A stretch of 64,000 nucleotides of DNA from Tenacibaculum caenipelagi (GCF_004363005.1 NZ_SNYH01000005.1:186001-250000), one strand, 5' to 3'; counted from the stretch's first letter, positions 1 through 9,640 are shown. A program made the numbers and translations. The notes: generated by a model not told the origin, from the letters alone.

Positions 1-2
1 GT

Positions 3-161
3 GAAGCTTACAATCAAAACTGGTTTGGCGGAGGCTTTAAATACAAAATATCAGACATTATAAAACTTCAAGTAGGATATCAACTAATTAATGTAAATGA
101 GGTTAATAATTTTAATAGAATTCAACTAGGTGTTGCTATCAGTACTGACCATAAAAAATAG
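3..161 (+). CDS. C-terminal fragment of an outer-membrane beta-barrel protein (DUF2490-like)
   Basis: The only open frame into the window's left edge encodes about 52 residues ending in ...IQLGVAISTDHKK before a TAG stop. Alternating hydrophobic and polar residues (WFGGGFKYKI, LQVGYQLINV, FNRIQLGVAI) look like the last strands of an outer-membrane barrel. The FNRIQLGVA-type ending is usual for DUF2490 proteins of Bacteroidetes. The 5' part lies outside the window, so family and start cannot be confirmed. The next gene begins 43 bases downstream on the same strand. Confidence 0.55.
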   Translation, partial: EAYNQNWFGGGFKYKISDIIKLQVGYQLINVNEVNNFNRIQLGVAISTDHKK

Positions 162-204
162 AACTAACTATTATTTCATACTTTAGCAAAAATTAAATTT
201 TAAA

Positions 205-1512
205 ATGGGAGCACCTCTTTTTACTAACGATGCAATTGTATTTGGTATTCTAATGATTTCTTTAGGTTTTGTGTTTTATACAGAATCGAAAACTTCAGGA
301 TTTTGGCACAAGTTTTATAAAATAGTTCCAGGTTTATTCATGGCATATTTTATTCCTGCAATATTCACCACTTTAGGTGTGATTTCTCCCGAATGGGAAA
401 TTACAAATACTGCAGGTGAAGTTGTAAAAAACGAATCTCAGTTATATTATGTATCTAGTCGATTTTTATTACCTGCTGCCTTAGTTTTAATGACATTAAG
501 TATCGATTTAAAAGCTATTTTTAACTTAGGTTCTAAAGCATTAATCATGTTCTTTACAGGAACTGTTGGTATCATAATTGGTGGTCCTCTTGCTATTTTA
601 TTAATCTCTATTTTTTCACCAAAAACTGTAGGTGGCTCAGGATTTGATGCTGTATGGAGAGGTTTATCAACCCTTGCAGGAAGCTGGATTGGTGGTGGAG
701 CCAACCAAACAGCTATGCTTGAAATTTACCAATATAATCCTGCAAAATATGGAGGAATGGTAATTGTCGATATCGTTGTTGCCAATATATGGATGGCTAT
801 TTTACTAATAGGAATTGGTAAAAAAGATAAAATCGACAAATGGTTAAAAGCTGATAATTCTGCTATTGAAGATTTAAAAGAACGTGTTTCGAAATTTACC
901 TTAAGTGTTAAGAAGAATCCTACTTTAACCGATTTCATGATTATGCTAGCTATAGGTTTTGGTACTGTAGGTTTTGGACACTTTACTTCAAAATTTTTAG
1001 CTGATTTTTTTAGTAATATAGTTGCTAATATTTCGTCTCAAACATGGAGAAATATCTTTTCTTTCTTAGGCTCAAGTTTCTTTTGGTTAATTAGCATCTC
1101 TACTATTGTAGCTATTTTATTATCATTTACCAAAGCAAAAAATTACGAGGGTGCAGGAGCTAGTAAACTGGGAAGTGTATTTATATACATATTAGTTGCA
1201 ACCATCGGTATGAAAATGGATTTAAACCAAGCTTTTGAAAACCCTGGATTAATTGCTATCGGATTAGTATGGATGTCTATACATGCAGGTTTATTAATCT
1301 TAGTAGCTAAATTAATTCGTGCACCGTACTTTTTCTTAGCTGTAGGTAGTCAAGCTAATGTAGGAGGTGCCGCATCTGCTCCTATCGTAGCACAAGCTTT
1401 TCATCCTTCGCTAGCAACAGTAGGTGTTTTGTTAGCCGTTTTTGGCTATGCTATTGGAACTGTTGGTGCGATAGTATGTACAATTTTAATGGAAATAGCC
1501 TCTAAAGTTTAA
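205..1512 (+). CDS. DUF819 family integral membrane protein
   Basis: A 435-residue very hydrophobic protein with about ten to eleven predicted membrane segments. It shows glycine-rich stretches typical of DUF819 (YjcL-like), such as LAGSWIGGGANQTAM near residues 155-170 and SQANVGGAASAPIVAQAF near the C-terminus. The internal similarity of these two motifs suggests two inverted halves, as in many secondary transporters. The family has no established substrate. The ATG start follows an A-rich stretch without a Shine-Dalgarno site, as usual here. The downstream lipoprotein gene begins 40 bases later, so they may be co-transcribed. The family call is firm; transport is inferred. Confidence 0.82.
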   Translation: MGAPLFTNDAIVFGILMISLGFVFYTESKTSGFWHKFYKIVPGLFMAYFIPAIFTTLGVISPEWEITNTAGEVVKNESQLYYVSSRFLLPAALVLMTLSIDLKAIFNLGSKALIMFFTGTVGIIIGGPLAILLISIFSPKTVGGSGFDAVWRGLSTLAGSWIGGGANQTAMLEIYQYNPAKYGGMVIVDIVVANIWMAILLIGIGKKDKIDKWLKADNSAIEDLKERVSKFTLSVKKNPTLTDFMIMLAIGFGTVGFGHFTSKFLADFFSNIVANISSQTWRNIFSFLGSSFFWLISISTIVAILLSFTKAKNYEGAGASKLGSVFIYILVATIGMKMDLNQAFENPGLIAIGLVWMSIHAGLLILVAKLIRAPYFFLAVGSQANVGGAASAPIVAQAFHPSLATVGVLLAVFGYAIGTVGAIVCTILMEIASKV

Positions 1513-1552
1513 GAGAAATCTGCATATTTGCATCTTATAAATTTTGAACTCA

Positions 1553-2257
1553 ATGAAGAAAATTATTACTCTTTTCGCAATTGCCCTAGTAGCTTTTGCT
1601 TGTTCCTCTAAGAAAGAAGGAAATATGATTGTTAAAGGTCAGATTAAAGGATTAAAAAAAGGTACTTTATATCTTCAAAAAATGAAAGATACAGCTTTAG
1701 TATCTGTAGATTCAATGGCTTTGTTAGGTGATGATAAATTTACATTGACTGATGACGTTCAATCTCCTGTAGTATATTATTTAACTTTTGATGGTAATAC
1801 AACTGATAAGCATATTATGTTTTTTGGTGAAGAAGGTGAAATTACTATTAACGATAATGTTGAAGAGTTTGGTTTTAAACCTGAAATAAAAGGTTCTAAA
1901 AACCAAGAAGTAATGGACAAATACCGTGAAATAAATCAAAAATTTACAGATCAACGTTTAGATTTCTTCAAAAAAGAAGTAGAAGCCCGCCAAGCTAAAG
2001 ATGATGAATTACTTAAACAAATAGAGGCTGATTATAAAAAAATGATTCGTCGTCGTTTTTTATTCACAACAAACTTTGCTATTGCAAATGCAGACTATGA
2101 AGCAGCTCCATTCATTGCTTTATCTGAATTATATGATGCTAATATTCAATTGTTAGATACTATCAATAATAGTTTAACTGATAGGGTTAAAAATTCTGAT
2201 TACGGTAAACGTTTACAAAAATTCATAAGTGATATTAAAACTAAAGAAGGTAAATAA
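1553..2257 (+). CDS. DUF4369 domain-containing lipoprotein
   Basis: A 234-residue protein with a lipoprotein signal: MKKIITLFAIALVAFACSS, where the Cys of VAFAC at about residue 17 is the lipidation site. The mature N-terminal half (IVKGQIKGLKKGTLYLQK... then VDSMALLGDDKFTLTD) matches the DUF4369 beta-sandwich found at the front of many Bacteroidetes thioredoxin-like lipoproteins. The C-terminal half is charged and helical with no thioredoxin CxxC. An in-frame TTG lies nine bases upstream at 1544, but the ATG puts the signal peptide at the very N-terminus, so I chose 1553. Function unknown; location inferred as the periplasmic or outer face of a membrane. Confidence 0.82.
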   Translation: MKKIITLFAIALVAFACSSKKEGNMIVKGQIKGLKKGTLYLQKMKDTALVSVDSMALLGDDKFTLTDDVQSPVVYYLTFDGNTTDKHIMFFGEEGEITINDNVEEFGFKPEIKGSKNQEVMDKYREINQKFTDQRLDFFKKEVEARQAKDDELLKQIEADYKKMIRRRFLFTTNFAIANADYEAAPFIALSELYDANIQLLDTINNSLTDRVKNSDYGKRLQKFISDIKTKEGK

Positions 2258-2277
2258 ATATCTTATCTAGAGAAAAC

Positions 2278-2312
2278 AAAAAAGCTCATTCAAATTGAAT
2301 GAGCTTTTTTGT
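2278..2312. terminator. Bidirectional intrinsic terminator between lipoprotein and usp genes
   Basis: A near-perfect inverted repeat, AAAAAAGCTCATTCAA with its complement after one base, is flanked by A and T runs on both sides. It sits between two convergent genes and can serve both. Confidence 0.85.
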
Positions 2313-2313
2313 T

Positions 2314-3147
2314 TTAGATTTTGAATGACATTACTGGTAGTTCACTATGGTTAGCAATATCTTCGGAAATACTACCTTCAAAAAAGTGCGATATTCCTTT
2401 TCTGCCATGAGTAGCCACCACCAAAACATCTGAATTTACTTTATCAGCATAGTAAAAGATTCCTTTTTCTACTGAAAAGTCAGAAATAATCTTCACATTT
2501 TTCATGTGCTCCTCACTTTCATCCGCTTGATAAAAAAAGCGTAACATTTTTTCTTCTAATTGTTGAGTACTTCTAAACTTAGAAGTAGGTGTACTTATAT
2601 ATACCAACTCAATATTACAGCCTAATTTCTTAAAAAAATCTTTGGCTCTTATGTAGGGTTTAACATCATCATCCGAAAAATCGCAGGCAAAAATTACCTT
2701 CTCTATTTTTTGAGTTATCGGTTTTTCTTTGATTACAAGTACAGGAGTATGTGCATAACGAATTACCTTTTCTGTATTAGAACCAATAAACATTTCTTTT
2801 AAACCTTCTACTCCTTTTGATCCCATGACTATTAAATCTGCATTTTCTTCTCTGGCCAACTTATCTAACTCACTAAAAATTTTAAAATGCTTTACCACGG
2901 GAGTTACTTTTATATCTGATAAATAATCTTTCTGCAAAAAATCGGTAAACTTTTTTTCTGTCAGTTTTAAATAAAATAACATTTCTTGCTGAATGTAACT
3001 TTCTGACTGACTAATTACAGCATTCGATAATTCTAACATATGTACTGCTACTACTTCTGCTCCTGTTTGTTTTGCTAAAAAAGCAGCAGTTTTTAAAGCG
3101 TTTTCTGAATGCAATGAAAAATCAACGGGTACTATTATTTTTTTCAT
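2314..3147 (-). CDS. Universal stress protein, tandem UspA domains
   Basis: 277 residues containing two Usp folds (about 1-140 and 150-277), the usual flavobacterial arrangement. Each half ends with a nucleotide-binding signature: GSKGVEGLKEMFIGSN followed by TPVLVIK in the first, THGRKGISHFFEGS followed by LPVMSF in the second. The protein starts MKKIIVPVDFS, a classic Usp beginning. Universal stress proteins are cytosolic and bind ATP or respond to starvation and low oxygen; the exact role here is not known. Its promoter region carries an FNR-like palindrome at 3214-3227, which ties it to the adjacent cbb3 oxidase block. The gene converges with the lipoprotein gene across a shared terminator. 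Confidence 0.92.
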   Translation of the reverse strand: MKKIIVPVDFSLHSENALKTAAFLAKQTGAEVVAVHMLELSNAVISQSESYIQQEMLFYLKLTEKKFTDFLQKDYLSDIKVTPVVKHFKIFSELDKLAREENADLIVMGSKGVEGLKEMFIGSNTEKVIRYAHTPVLVIKEKPITQKIEKVIFACDFSDDDVKPYIRAKDFFKKLGCNIELVYISTPTSKFRSTQQLEEKMLRFFYQADESEEHMKNVKIISDFSVEKGIFYYADKVNSDVLVVATHGRKGISHFFEGSISEDIANHSELPVMSFKI

Positions 3148-3213
3148 AATCTGAACATTTAAGAGTGTTTATAACCTTTCCCATAAAGTTACCTAAATTT
3201 TAGCATTAAAACT

Positions 3214-3227
3214 ATGATAATAATCAT
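3214..3227 (-). promoter_or_regulatory. FNR-like operator upstream of the universal stress gene
   Basis: A perfect palindrome ATGAT-AATA-ATCAT lies 67 bases before the usp start codon. On the minus strand a -7-like element TAACTTTA (3184-3191; consensus TAnnTTTG) has its upstream edge 29.5 bases from the palindrome centre, so the operator would be near -41.5. It resembles TTGAT-N4-ATCAA, the FNR site, with the outermost base changed. Confidence 0.65.
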
Positions 3228-3236
3228 CAAAATTCT

Positions 3237-3935
3237 TTAATGACAACCTTCTACAGAATTGTGAAGCTCAGTTACTGGTAATGGAGATACATATGGAATT
3301 CCTAAACCTAAACCACGTAAAACAAATAAAATCCCTATAAATATTACTACATAGGGTATAGCTTGTTGAATTTTCTTTCGTAGCAATCCATTAGCAAAAT
3401 TACCTACATAAACAACCGTCGTCATTAACGGAATGGTTCCTAAACCAAAAAGAAACATGTACAGACTACCTGATAATACATTGGTAGTACTTAACGCACC
3501 AAAAACCGCCATATACACCAATCCGCAAGGTAAAAATCCATTTAAAAAACCAATTGTAAAAAAAGTATCATTTCTTCTATTCTTAAGCTCTTTTCCAAGA
3601 GAAGATTTTACTTTAATTACCAACTTGTTTATTGGTTTTGACAAATTATATTTTTGAAATGTTTTAGGCAGAAGAATTATCAAAATCATTAAAACTCCCA
3701 CTATGATTGAAAGTTGCTGCTGAAATCCGAAAAAATAAAATCCTTTCCCTAAGGCTCCAAATAACAGCCCGATTAAACTATAAGTAAATAAACGTCCTAA
3801 ATGATAACTAGTAATTTGAAAAAACTGTTTTACTTTGTTAGTCCTATCTACAGGTAACATAAAAGCTATAGGACCGCACATGCCTATGCAGTGAAAACTT
3901 CCTAATAACCCAAATATGATTGCTGAAAGAAACAT
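3237..3935 (-). CDS. SafE/TauE-like membrane protein of cbb3 operon (sulfite exporter TauE/SafE family)
   Basis: 232 residues with about six membrane segments. The N-terminus, IIFGLLGSFHCIGMCGPIAF, carries the His-Cys-x3-Cys-Gly-Pro motif of the UreH/SafE-type branch of TauE/SafE proteins, which often sits at the end of cbb3 oxidase operons. A second half repeat (FLNGFLPCGLVYMAVFGAL) contains another conserved Cys. The motif cysteines and operon position suggest a role in metal supply or maturation of the oxidase rather than sulfite export; that is inference. The gene overlaps the last base of ccoH, so the two are translationally coupled. Confidence 0.85.
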   Translation of the reverse strand: MFLSAIIFGLLGSFHCIGMCGPIAFMLPVDRTNKVKQFFQITSYHLGRLFTYSLIGLLFGALGKGFYFFGFQQQLSIIVGVLMILIILLPKTFQKYNLSKPINKLVIKVKSSLGKELKNRRNDTFFTIGFLNGFLPCGLVYMAVFGALSTTNVLSGSLYMFLFGLGTIPLMTTVVYVGNFANGLLRKKIQQAIPYVVIFIGILFVLRGLGLGIPYVSPLPVTELHNSVEGCH

Positions 3936-4381
3936 TAGTAAACTAATTCTTCTTGATATAAATAATCTTTATTTTTGTAGTTCCAAGAAACTGTGATGTT
4001 CCAGCGACCACCCAACAAACGATTCTCAGGCACGAGCAAATATGTATTGGAAAGTGAAATAGGTATTTCAAAATCCAGTTGTTTATCAGATGGTCTGTAT
4101 AGGAACACTTTTCCTTTAATATCTTTAAGGTTAAAATCCGTTGGAAAGTGGACTTTTACCCCTTCATTAGTTCTTTCTATTTTAATTTTCTCTTTTAAAG
4201 TATTCGCGTTTTTAGTAGCATCAATTTTATGCTGAAATTCTAATTCTTGTTGATAATATTTTTCAGTTACTAAATCGTGATTATAGTTTTTATCTGTACT
4301 CATGGCTATTACAAAATACATGATAAACCCTATAAACCCTATAATTGCGATTACTATGCCCGTGCCCCAGTTTAGTTTCAT
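3935..4381 (-). CDS. ccoH: FixH/CcoH family cbb3 oxidase assembly protein
   Basis: 148 residues: one N-terminal membrane helix (GTGIVIAIIGFIGFIMYFVIAMS) followed by the conserved YYQQELEFQHKIDATKNA segment and a periplasmic beta domain ending in a GGRWNITVSW motif. This is the FixH layout. FixH/CcoH assists assembly of the cbb3 oxidase in the cytoplasmic membrane. It lies 80 bases after ccoG and overlaps the SafE-like gene by one base, in the expected ccoGHS-type order. Confidence 0.9.
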   Translation of the reverse strand: MKLNWGTGIVIAIIGFIGFIMYFVIAMSTDKNYNHDLVTEKYYQQELEFQHKIDATKNANTLKEKIKIERTNEGVKVHFPTDFNLKDIKGKVFLYRPSDKQLDFEIPISLSNTYLLVPENRLLGGRWNITVSWNYKNKDYLYQEELVY

Positions 4382-4461
4382 TTTATTTAGTTTTAGGTTA
4401 GGTCGAATACAGTCGATACCTTTATATTTTTATTTCTCTACTGTACTAGAGACGATTCTTT

Positions 4462-5883
4462 TTATCTATAACTTCTTGGCCCTAAAAAATTGGTTGTAGT
4501 GGTTTCTATTAGTTTATCTCCACTGTACACACCTATTTTTAAACTTACTTTTTCTTTTTTCATTTCTGATTGATGCAGTTCTATAAACAATGTACCTTCA
4601 GCTAATCCTTGTTTTGGTACTTCAAAATTATGGTGTGTTACCATTTCTATTTTCCCTTTATGAGACAACAATTTATAACTTACATCATCTATTTGTTTCG
4701 TTGTTTTATTAATTACTTTATAAGTATAAATATTACTAATAATTCCGTTTTCTTTATGCTGATACAATTGTCCTGGTAATCTTAAAATTGTTGCCTCTAC
4801 ATCATTTCTTAAAAATAGCATTCCAACTAAAATTCCTATCAAGATGAACAGCACTGCTGAATATCCTTTCATTCTAGCTGTAAACTTAAAAGGAGCCTTC
4901 TTTACAATGTTTTCTTCACTTGCATAACGAATCAATCCTTTAGGTAACCCTACCTTTTCCATCATATGATCACACTCATCAATACAAGCTGTGCAATTTA
5001 CACACTCTAACTGCGTTCCATTACGAATGTCTATTCCTGTAGGACATACATGTACACATTGAAAACAATCAATACAATCTCCTTTACCTGACGCTGCTCT
5101 ATCTTCTTTTTTATTAAACTTTCCTCTTCCTACTTTACCTTCTCCTCGTACATGATCATAAGCTACATTAATTGTTTTATTATCAAGTAATACTCCTTGT
5201 AACCTTCCATAAGGACAAGCAATGATACATACTTGTTCTCTAAACCAAGCGAACACAAAATAGAATACTCCTGTAAAAATTAACAATGAGATTAGTGTAC
5301 TTGTATGATCTAACGGGTTTGTTGTTATATAGCTAATCAGTTCATCGCTTCCTATTAGATATGCTAAAAAAACATTGGCTATGATAAACGAGATTATAAA
5401 AAAGATACTCCATTTTAAAACCCTCTTTTTAATCTTTTCAGTATTCCATGATTGTTTTGCTAAACGAATTTGTTTTCCTCTATCCCCTTCTATTGCATAT
5501 TCTATTTTTCTAAAAACCATTTCTAAGAAAATAGTTTGCGGACAAATCCATCCACAAAAAATTCGCCCAAAAACAACGGTAAACAGGATGATAAATACCA
5601 CACCTATAATCATCGAAATTACCATCAAATGAAAATCTTGTGGCCAAAAGGGAAATCCGAAAATATTAAACTTGCGTTCTAAAACATTAAACAGTAAAAA
5701 CTGGTTTCCGTTAATTTTTATAAAAGGCGCTGATAATAAAAAGGCCAGTAAAAAGTAACTTACATAGCTACGGTATTTATAAAATTTACCACTGGGTTTT
5801 TTAGGAAACACCCAAGCACGTTTCCCTTCTTCGTTTATCGTACCTATGCTATCTCTAAACTGTTCGTTATTGGGTGTTTCCAT
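4462..5883 (-). CDS. ccoG: CcoG/FixG cytochrome c oxidase accessory protein (4Fe-4S)
   Basis: 473 residues. N-terminal membrane helices carry the NapH/CcoG core motifs CGWICPQTIFLEMVFRKIEY and CIIACPYGRLQGV. Two 4Fe-4S ferredoxin-like clusters follow (CIDCFQCVHVCP and CVNCTACIDECD). A further membrane helix and a C-terminal Ig-like FixG domain complete the usual length. CcoG proteins reduce copper for the oxidase active site. The gene follows ccoP by 66 bases in the same operon. Confidence 0.95.
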   Translation of the reverse strand: METPNNEQFRDSIGTINEEGKRAWVFPKKPSGKFYKYRSYVSYFLLAFLLSAPFIKINGNQFLLFNVLERKFNIFGFPFWPQDFHLMVISMIIGVVFIILFTVVFGRIFCGWICPQTIFLEMVFRKIEYAIEGDRGKQIRLAKQSWNTEKIKKRVLKWSIFFIISFIIANVFLAYLIGSDELISYITTNPLDHTSTLISLLIFTGVFYFVFAWFREQVCIIACPYGRLQGVLLDNKTINVAYDHVRGEGKVGRGKFNKKEDRAASGKGDCIDCFQCVHVCPTGIDIRNGTQLECVNCTACIDECDHMMEKVGLPKGLIRYASEENIVKKAPFKFTARMKGYSAVLFILIGILVGMLFLRNDVEATILRLPGQLYQHKENGIISNIYTYKVINKTTKQIDDVSYKLLSHKGKIEMVTHHNFEVPKQGLAEGTLFIELHQSEMKKEKVSLKIGVYSGDKLIETTTTNFLGPRSYR

Positions 5884-5949
5884 ATCAACTATTAAAAACT
5901 AATCTGTAACAAAAATGATTATTAATTACCTTCTTTTGTTATTTTTTGC

Positions 5950-6813
5950 TTACTCTTTATATATTTCTCCTTGAGGAGCTTTAGGTTTTGCAGGAGTTGT
6001 ACCTTGTAAAGACATAATATAACTAGCCACCTTTTGAATGTCTTTAGGTTTTAAGGTTTTATTCCAAGCTACCATTCCTTTTCCATCTCTACCTCCATTA
6101 GAAATGGTATTGAAAACATTTTTTATTCCTCCTCCTAAAATCCAATATTCATCGGTTAAGTTTGGTCCAATACCACCTCCACCATCAGCAATGTGGCAGG
6201 CTGCACAGTTTAAGTTATATACTGCTTTACCTCTACTTAAATCAGCTTCAGATGTTAAAACGGTAACCGTTTCTGCATCAATAACTGCTTCTTTTGAAGT
6301 TGATTTAAACACAGCCAGTTCTCTTTTTGCTTTCTCAACTGCTTGTGCATACTCCATATCTTGATTATCTGCACCTAACACATGATATCTTACTAAATAT
6401 ACTGCTGCAAAAATTATAGTCGCGTAGAACATGTATAACCACCATGGCGGTAAGTTATTATCTAACTCTTTTATTCCATCATAGTTATGATCTAAAATAA
6501 TTTCATCCTCTTCTTCAACAGCTTTAGCTGCTGTCCATTTACTAATGATTTTTTTAGCCCAAGCCCAGTTATCAACTTCTTCAGGTTGAATACCGTCTTT
6601 CTCCATTTGAAGTTGCTCTGCTTTTTGTTGCGCTACGATGTTTAATGTTTCTTTTAAAACAACAACCATTACCAACGCTACAATTGCTATCCACACTAAA
6701 GGATGCTCGTACAAGCTAAATGGATTTTTGTATGATTTAATTGCAATAGCGATAGTAAAAAAAGTTACTGCAACAAAAATGATATATGCTATAGATTGAA
6801 AATACTTTTTCAT
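5950..6813 (-). CDS. ccoP: cbb3-type cytochrome c oxidase subunit III (CcoP), mono-heme
   Basis: 287 residues. Two N-terminal membrane segments (about 5-25 and 38-60) precede the CcoP N-terminal domain with its WWLYMFYATIIFAAVYLVRY helix. One class I cytochrome c domain follows with the heme site CAACH at about residue 204 and GPNLTDEYW after it. Proteobacterial CcoP usually has two heme motifs; only one CxxCH is present here, a form common in Bacteroidetes. The subunit passes electrons to CcoO and CcoN. It follows ccoQ by 14 bases. Confidence 0.94.
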   Translation of the reverse strand: MKKYFQSIAYIIFVAVTFFTIAIAIKSYKNPFSLYEHPLVWIAIVALVMVVVLKETLNIVAQQKAEQLQMEKDGIQPEEVDNWAWAKKIISKWTAAKAVEEEDEIILDHNYDGIKELDNNLPPWWLYMFYATIIFAAVYLVRYHVLGADNQDMEYAQAVEKAKRELAVFKSTSKEAVIDAETVTVLTSEADLSRGKAVYNLNCAACHIADGGGGIGPNLTDEYWILGGGIKNVFNTISNGGRDGKGMVAWNKTLKPKDIQKVASYIMSLQGTTPAKPKAPQGEIYKE

Positions 6814-6827
6814 CTTGTTTAATTTTA

Positions 6828-6995
6828 CTAGTTATCTAATGGTAAATTACTTACCCTACTTATATACTCTTTTTTGGCTGTGAACACCCACCAAAACAAC
6901 ACTACAAAAAATGTAAAGAATATGGTTAGTGATATTATTGGGTATATTTCTATACCTGCAATAGTTTCCATATGATTTTTTACGAACTTTAACAT
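6828..6995 (-). CDS. ccoQ: CcoQ-like small cbb3 oxidase subunit
   Basis: A 55-residue ORF starting MLKFVKNHMETIAGIEIYP, followed by one membrane helix (ISLTIFFTFFVVLFWWVFT) and a basic, then acidic tail (AKKEYISRVSNLPLDN). Size, single helix and position between ccoNO and ccoP are those of CcoQ/FixQ, which stabilises the complex. Its start lies five bases after the ccoNO stop. An internal ATG at codon 9 is also possible. Confidence 0.85.
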   Translation of the reverse strand: MLKFVKNHMETIAGIEIYPIISLTIFFTFFVVLFWWVFTAKKEYISRVSNLPLDN

Positions 6996-7000
6996 AATTT

Positions 7001-9202
7001 CTAGTCTTTAGCGCTTAGTTGGTCTTGAACATCTTTAATCTTAATATCAGTACCTAATCGTTGTAAGTAAGCAATTAGGGCTACGATTTCTCTATCTTTC
7101 ATTTCAATGAAAGTTTGTCCGTTTTCTTGAGCGTACTTTTTATCTGCCTCATAATTTGTTGCAAAATCAGGGTCAGCATATAAGCTCTCTTGAATTTTAG
7201 CTCCTTGCTCTTCCATATTTGCCTGTGCATTAGCAATATCTTCTTCTGTATAAGGAACACCTAAACTTACCATTGCTTTCATTTTTCCTTCGGTATCGTT
7301 CTTATCTAATTTATTTTTTACCAACCATTGATACGATGGCATGATAGAACCTGGTGAAGTACTTTGTGGATCATACATATGATTTAAGTGCCAACTATCG
7401 TTATACTTACCTCCAACTCTAAGTAAGTCTGGTCCTGTACGTTTAGATCCCCATAAAAATGGGTGATCGTATACAAATTCTCCTGCCTTAGCATATTCTC
7501 CATAACGCTCTACCTCAGATCTAAATGGACGTACCATTTGCGAGTGACATCCTACACATCCTTCACGGATATAAATATCTCGTCCTTCTAATTCTAGTGG
7601 AGTATAAGGTTGTACGCTTGTAATTGTTGGAATATTAGATTTCACTAATAAAGTTGGTATAATTTGAACAACACCTCCAATTAAAATGGCTATAGTGGCA
7701 TAAATTGTTAATTTGATTGGTCTTCTTTCTAACCATGTATGCCAACCTTCTTTCCTTGTTCTATATTTAGAAACTTTTGTTAATGCTGCTGCTTCTGCTA
7801 ATTCATCAGTTACTTCACTACCTGATCTCACAGTTTTAACAATGTTATATAACATTACGAATGCTCCAAGGATAAATAAACTTCCTCCAATAGCACGCAT
7901 CCAATACATTGGAATAATCTCGTTTACTGTTTCTAAGAAGTTACCGTATGTTAAAGTTCCATCCGGATTAAACTGTTTCCACATTGAAGCTTGTACAAAT
8001 CCTGCAACATACATAGGCAATGCATACATGATGATACCTAAGGTTCCTATCCAGAAATGGAAGTTCGCTAATGCTGTTGAGTATAATTTTGTTTTAAACA
8101 TTCTAGGCACTAACCAGTATAACATACCAAAGGTTAAGAAACCATTCCATGCTAAGGCTCCTACGTGTACGTGAGCAATAATCCAATCACTAAAGTGTGC
8201 TATTGCGTTTACATTTTTTAACGATAACATTGGACCTTCAAAAGTTGCCATACCATAACCTGTAATGGCTACTACCATGAATTTTAATACAGGATCAACT
8301 CTTACTTTATCCCAAGCTCCACGAAGTGTTAACAATCCGTTAATCATACCTCCCCAAGAAGGTGCAATTAGCATTACAGAAAATGCAACTCCTAAGTTTT
8401 GAGCCCAATCTGGTAATGAAGTATACAATAAGTGGTGAGGTCCTGCCCAGATATAGATAAAAATTAACGACCAGAAGTGTACAATAGATAATCTATACGA
8501 ATATACTGGACGGTTAGCCGCTTTAGGAACAAAATAATACATCAGTCCTAAAAACGGGGTCGTTAAGAAGAATGCAACGGCATTATGCCCGTACCACCAT
8601 TGTACCAATGCATCTTGTACTCCTGCATATACTGAGTAACTTTTTAAGAAGCTTACAGGTAACTCCAAACTATTAAAAATGTGTAATACTGCTACCGTAA
8701 CAAAAGTTCCTAGGTAGAACCAGATAGCTACATATAAATGGCGTTGTCTTCTTTGTAAGATTGTCCAAATCATATTAACTCCAAAAGCCACCCAAACCAA
8801 GGCAATAGCAATATCAATTGGCCACTCTAATTCGGCGTATTCTTTTGATGTAGTATAACCTAATGGAAGTGTTATGGCTGCTGCAACAATGATTAATTGC
8901 CATCCCCAAAAATTGAAATTACTTAAAAAATTACTTGCCATACGTGCTTTAAGTAGTCGCTGTAACGAGTAATAAACTCCAGCAAAAATAGCATTCCCTA
9001 CAAATGCAAAAATCACTGCATTGGTATGTAATGGTCTTAAACGACCAAAGCTTAACCACGAAATTCCGCTAGTTAAATTTGGGAATAAAAACATAAAAGC
9101 TAGTAACAGTCCTACTGAGAACCCTACTATTCCCCATAGTAAGGTTGCGTAGATGAATTTTTTTACGATCTTATTATCGTAATAAAATTGTTGCATTTCC
9201 AT
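7001..9202 (-). CDS. ccoNO: Fused cbb3 cytochrome c oxidase subunits I and II (CcoN-CcoO)
   Basis: 733 residues. Residues about 1-480 are the twelve-helix heme-copper oxidase subunit CcoN, with ligand motifs [25 protein letters not shown] (Tyr-His cross-link region), [13 protein letters not shown] and [11 protein letters not shown]. After a linker and a membrane helix (about 495-515) the CcoO mono-heme cytochrome c domain begins, with CVGCH at about residue 548 followed by [17 protein letters not shown]. In most proteobacteria these are two genes; the fusion is characteristic of Bacteroidetes. The enzyme is the high-affinity terminal oxidase used at low oxygen. Confidence 0.97.
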   Translation of the reverse strand: MEMQQFYYDNKIVKKFIYATLLWGIVGFSVGLLLAFMFLFPNLTSGISWLSFGRLRPLHTNAVIFAFVGNAIFAGVYYSLQRLLKARMASNFLSNFNFWGWQLIIVAAAITLPLGYTTSKEYAELEWPIDIAIALVWVAFGVNMIWTILQRRQRHLYVAIWFYLGTFVTVAVLHIFNSLELPVSFLKSYSVYAGVQDALVQWWYGHNAVAFFLTTPFLGLMYYFVPKAANRPVYSYRLSIVHFWSLIFIYIWAGPHHLLYTSLPDWAQNLGVAFSVMLIAPSWGGMINGLLTLRGAWDKVRVDPVLKFMVVAITGYGMATFEGPMLSLKNVNAIAHFSDWIIAHVHVGALAWNGFLTFGMLYWLVPRMFKTKLYSTALANFHFWIGTLGIIMYALPMYVAGFVQASMWKQFNPDGTLTYGNFLETVNEIIPMYWMRAIGGSLFILGAFVMLYNIVKTVRSGSEVTDELAEAAALTKVSKYRTRKEGWHTWLERRPIKLTIYATIAILIGGVVQIIPTLLVKSNIPTITSVQPYTPLELEGRDIYIREGCVGCHSQMVRPFRSEVERYGEYAKAGEFVYDHPFLWGSKRTGPDLLRVGGKYNDSWHLNHMYDPQSTSPGSIMPSYQWLVKNKLDKNDTEGKMKAMVSLGVPYTEEDIANAQANMEEQGAKIQESLYADPDFATNYEADKKYAQENGQTFIEMKDREIVALIAYLQRLGTDIKIKDVQDQLSAKD

Positions 9203-9312
9203 AATCTATTTGAATTTAATATCTATTGTTAGTTCTTTAATTATTTATAGTTTCCTTATTCTTTAAGTAACTTATATATTGCTTAAAAAATTTGTTTTTT
9301 TATATGAACAGT

Positions 9313-9480
9313 CTATGACTTTTTTGTTTCTTCTTTTACCAGTTCATCATCAAACAACATACGAACTGATGGCGTGTACGAATCATCGTACTGTCCATTT
9401 TTTACTGAAACAATAAATGCTATAAAGAAAATAATAGCCACTAAAATACTTAGTGTAAGTAGTAAGTAAATAACGCTCAT
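9313..9480 (-). CDS. ccoS: CcoS cbb3 oxidase maturation protein
   Basis: A 55-residue ORF starting MSVIYLLLTLSILVAIIFFIAF, one membrane helix followed by VSVKNGQYDDSYTPSVRMLFDDEL. The QYDD...P...R.L.D pattern is the CcoS signature. CcoS is needed to load heme and copper into the oxidase. It is the first gene of the operon and lies about 110 bases before ccoNO, with the operator for the operon just upstream. Confidence 0.92.
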   Translation of the reverse strand: MSVIYLLLTLSILVAIIFFIAFIVSVKNGQYDDSYTPSVRMLFDDELVKEETKKS

Positions 9481-9502
9481 ATCTTGCCTGATAATTATAG
9501 TT

Positions 9503-9510
9503 CAAAAGTA
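9503..9510 (-). promoter_or_regulatory. -7 promoter element of the cbb3 operon
   Basis: On the minus strand the sequence is TACTTTTG, matching the Bacteroidetes sigma -7 consensus TAnnTTTG. It lies 22 bases before the ccoS start codon and 29.5 bases from the centre of the FNR-like operator. No clear -33 TTG is seen at the normal place, as expected for an activated promoter. Confidence 0.6.
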
Positions 9511-9532
9511 GGTGTGAAGACTTTCTTAAAAT

Positions 9533-9546
9533 ATGACTTTTGTCAT
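9533..9546 (-). promoter_or_regulatory. FNR-like operator of the cbb3 oxidase operon
   Basis: A perfect palindrome ATGAC-TTTT-GTCAT is centred at 9539.5, upstream of ccoS. With a transcription start about 6-7 bases after the -7 element, the centre falls near -41.5, the position for class II activation by CRP/FNR proteins. Confidence 0.65.
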
Positions 9547-9579
9547 GTTTCAAAATTTGTTTTGAAATTTTTTAGTCAT

Positions 9580-9621
9580 AAAAAAAGGGTTTTATATTAA
9601 TTAATATAAAACCCTTTTTTT
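9580..9621 (-). terminator. Intrinsic terminator after the small acidic protein gene
   Basis: A 40-base perfect palindrome built on AAAAAAGGGTTTTATATTAA and its complement. It separates the 9641-9976 gene from the cbb3 promoter region and has A/T runs at both ends. Confidence 0.8.
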
Positions 9622-9640
9622 TATTAAACATCTCTAAAGC

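Noticed and set aside
3237..3935. True sulfite exporter
   Set aside because: The Cys motif and place at the end of the cbb3 operon fit the oxidase-associated SafE/UreH-like branch better; there are no sulfur genes nearby.
7001..9202. Gene fusion error joining ccoN and ccoO
   Set aside because: The frame is open and clean through a proper linker and membrane helix, and the fused form is normal in Bacteroidetes.
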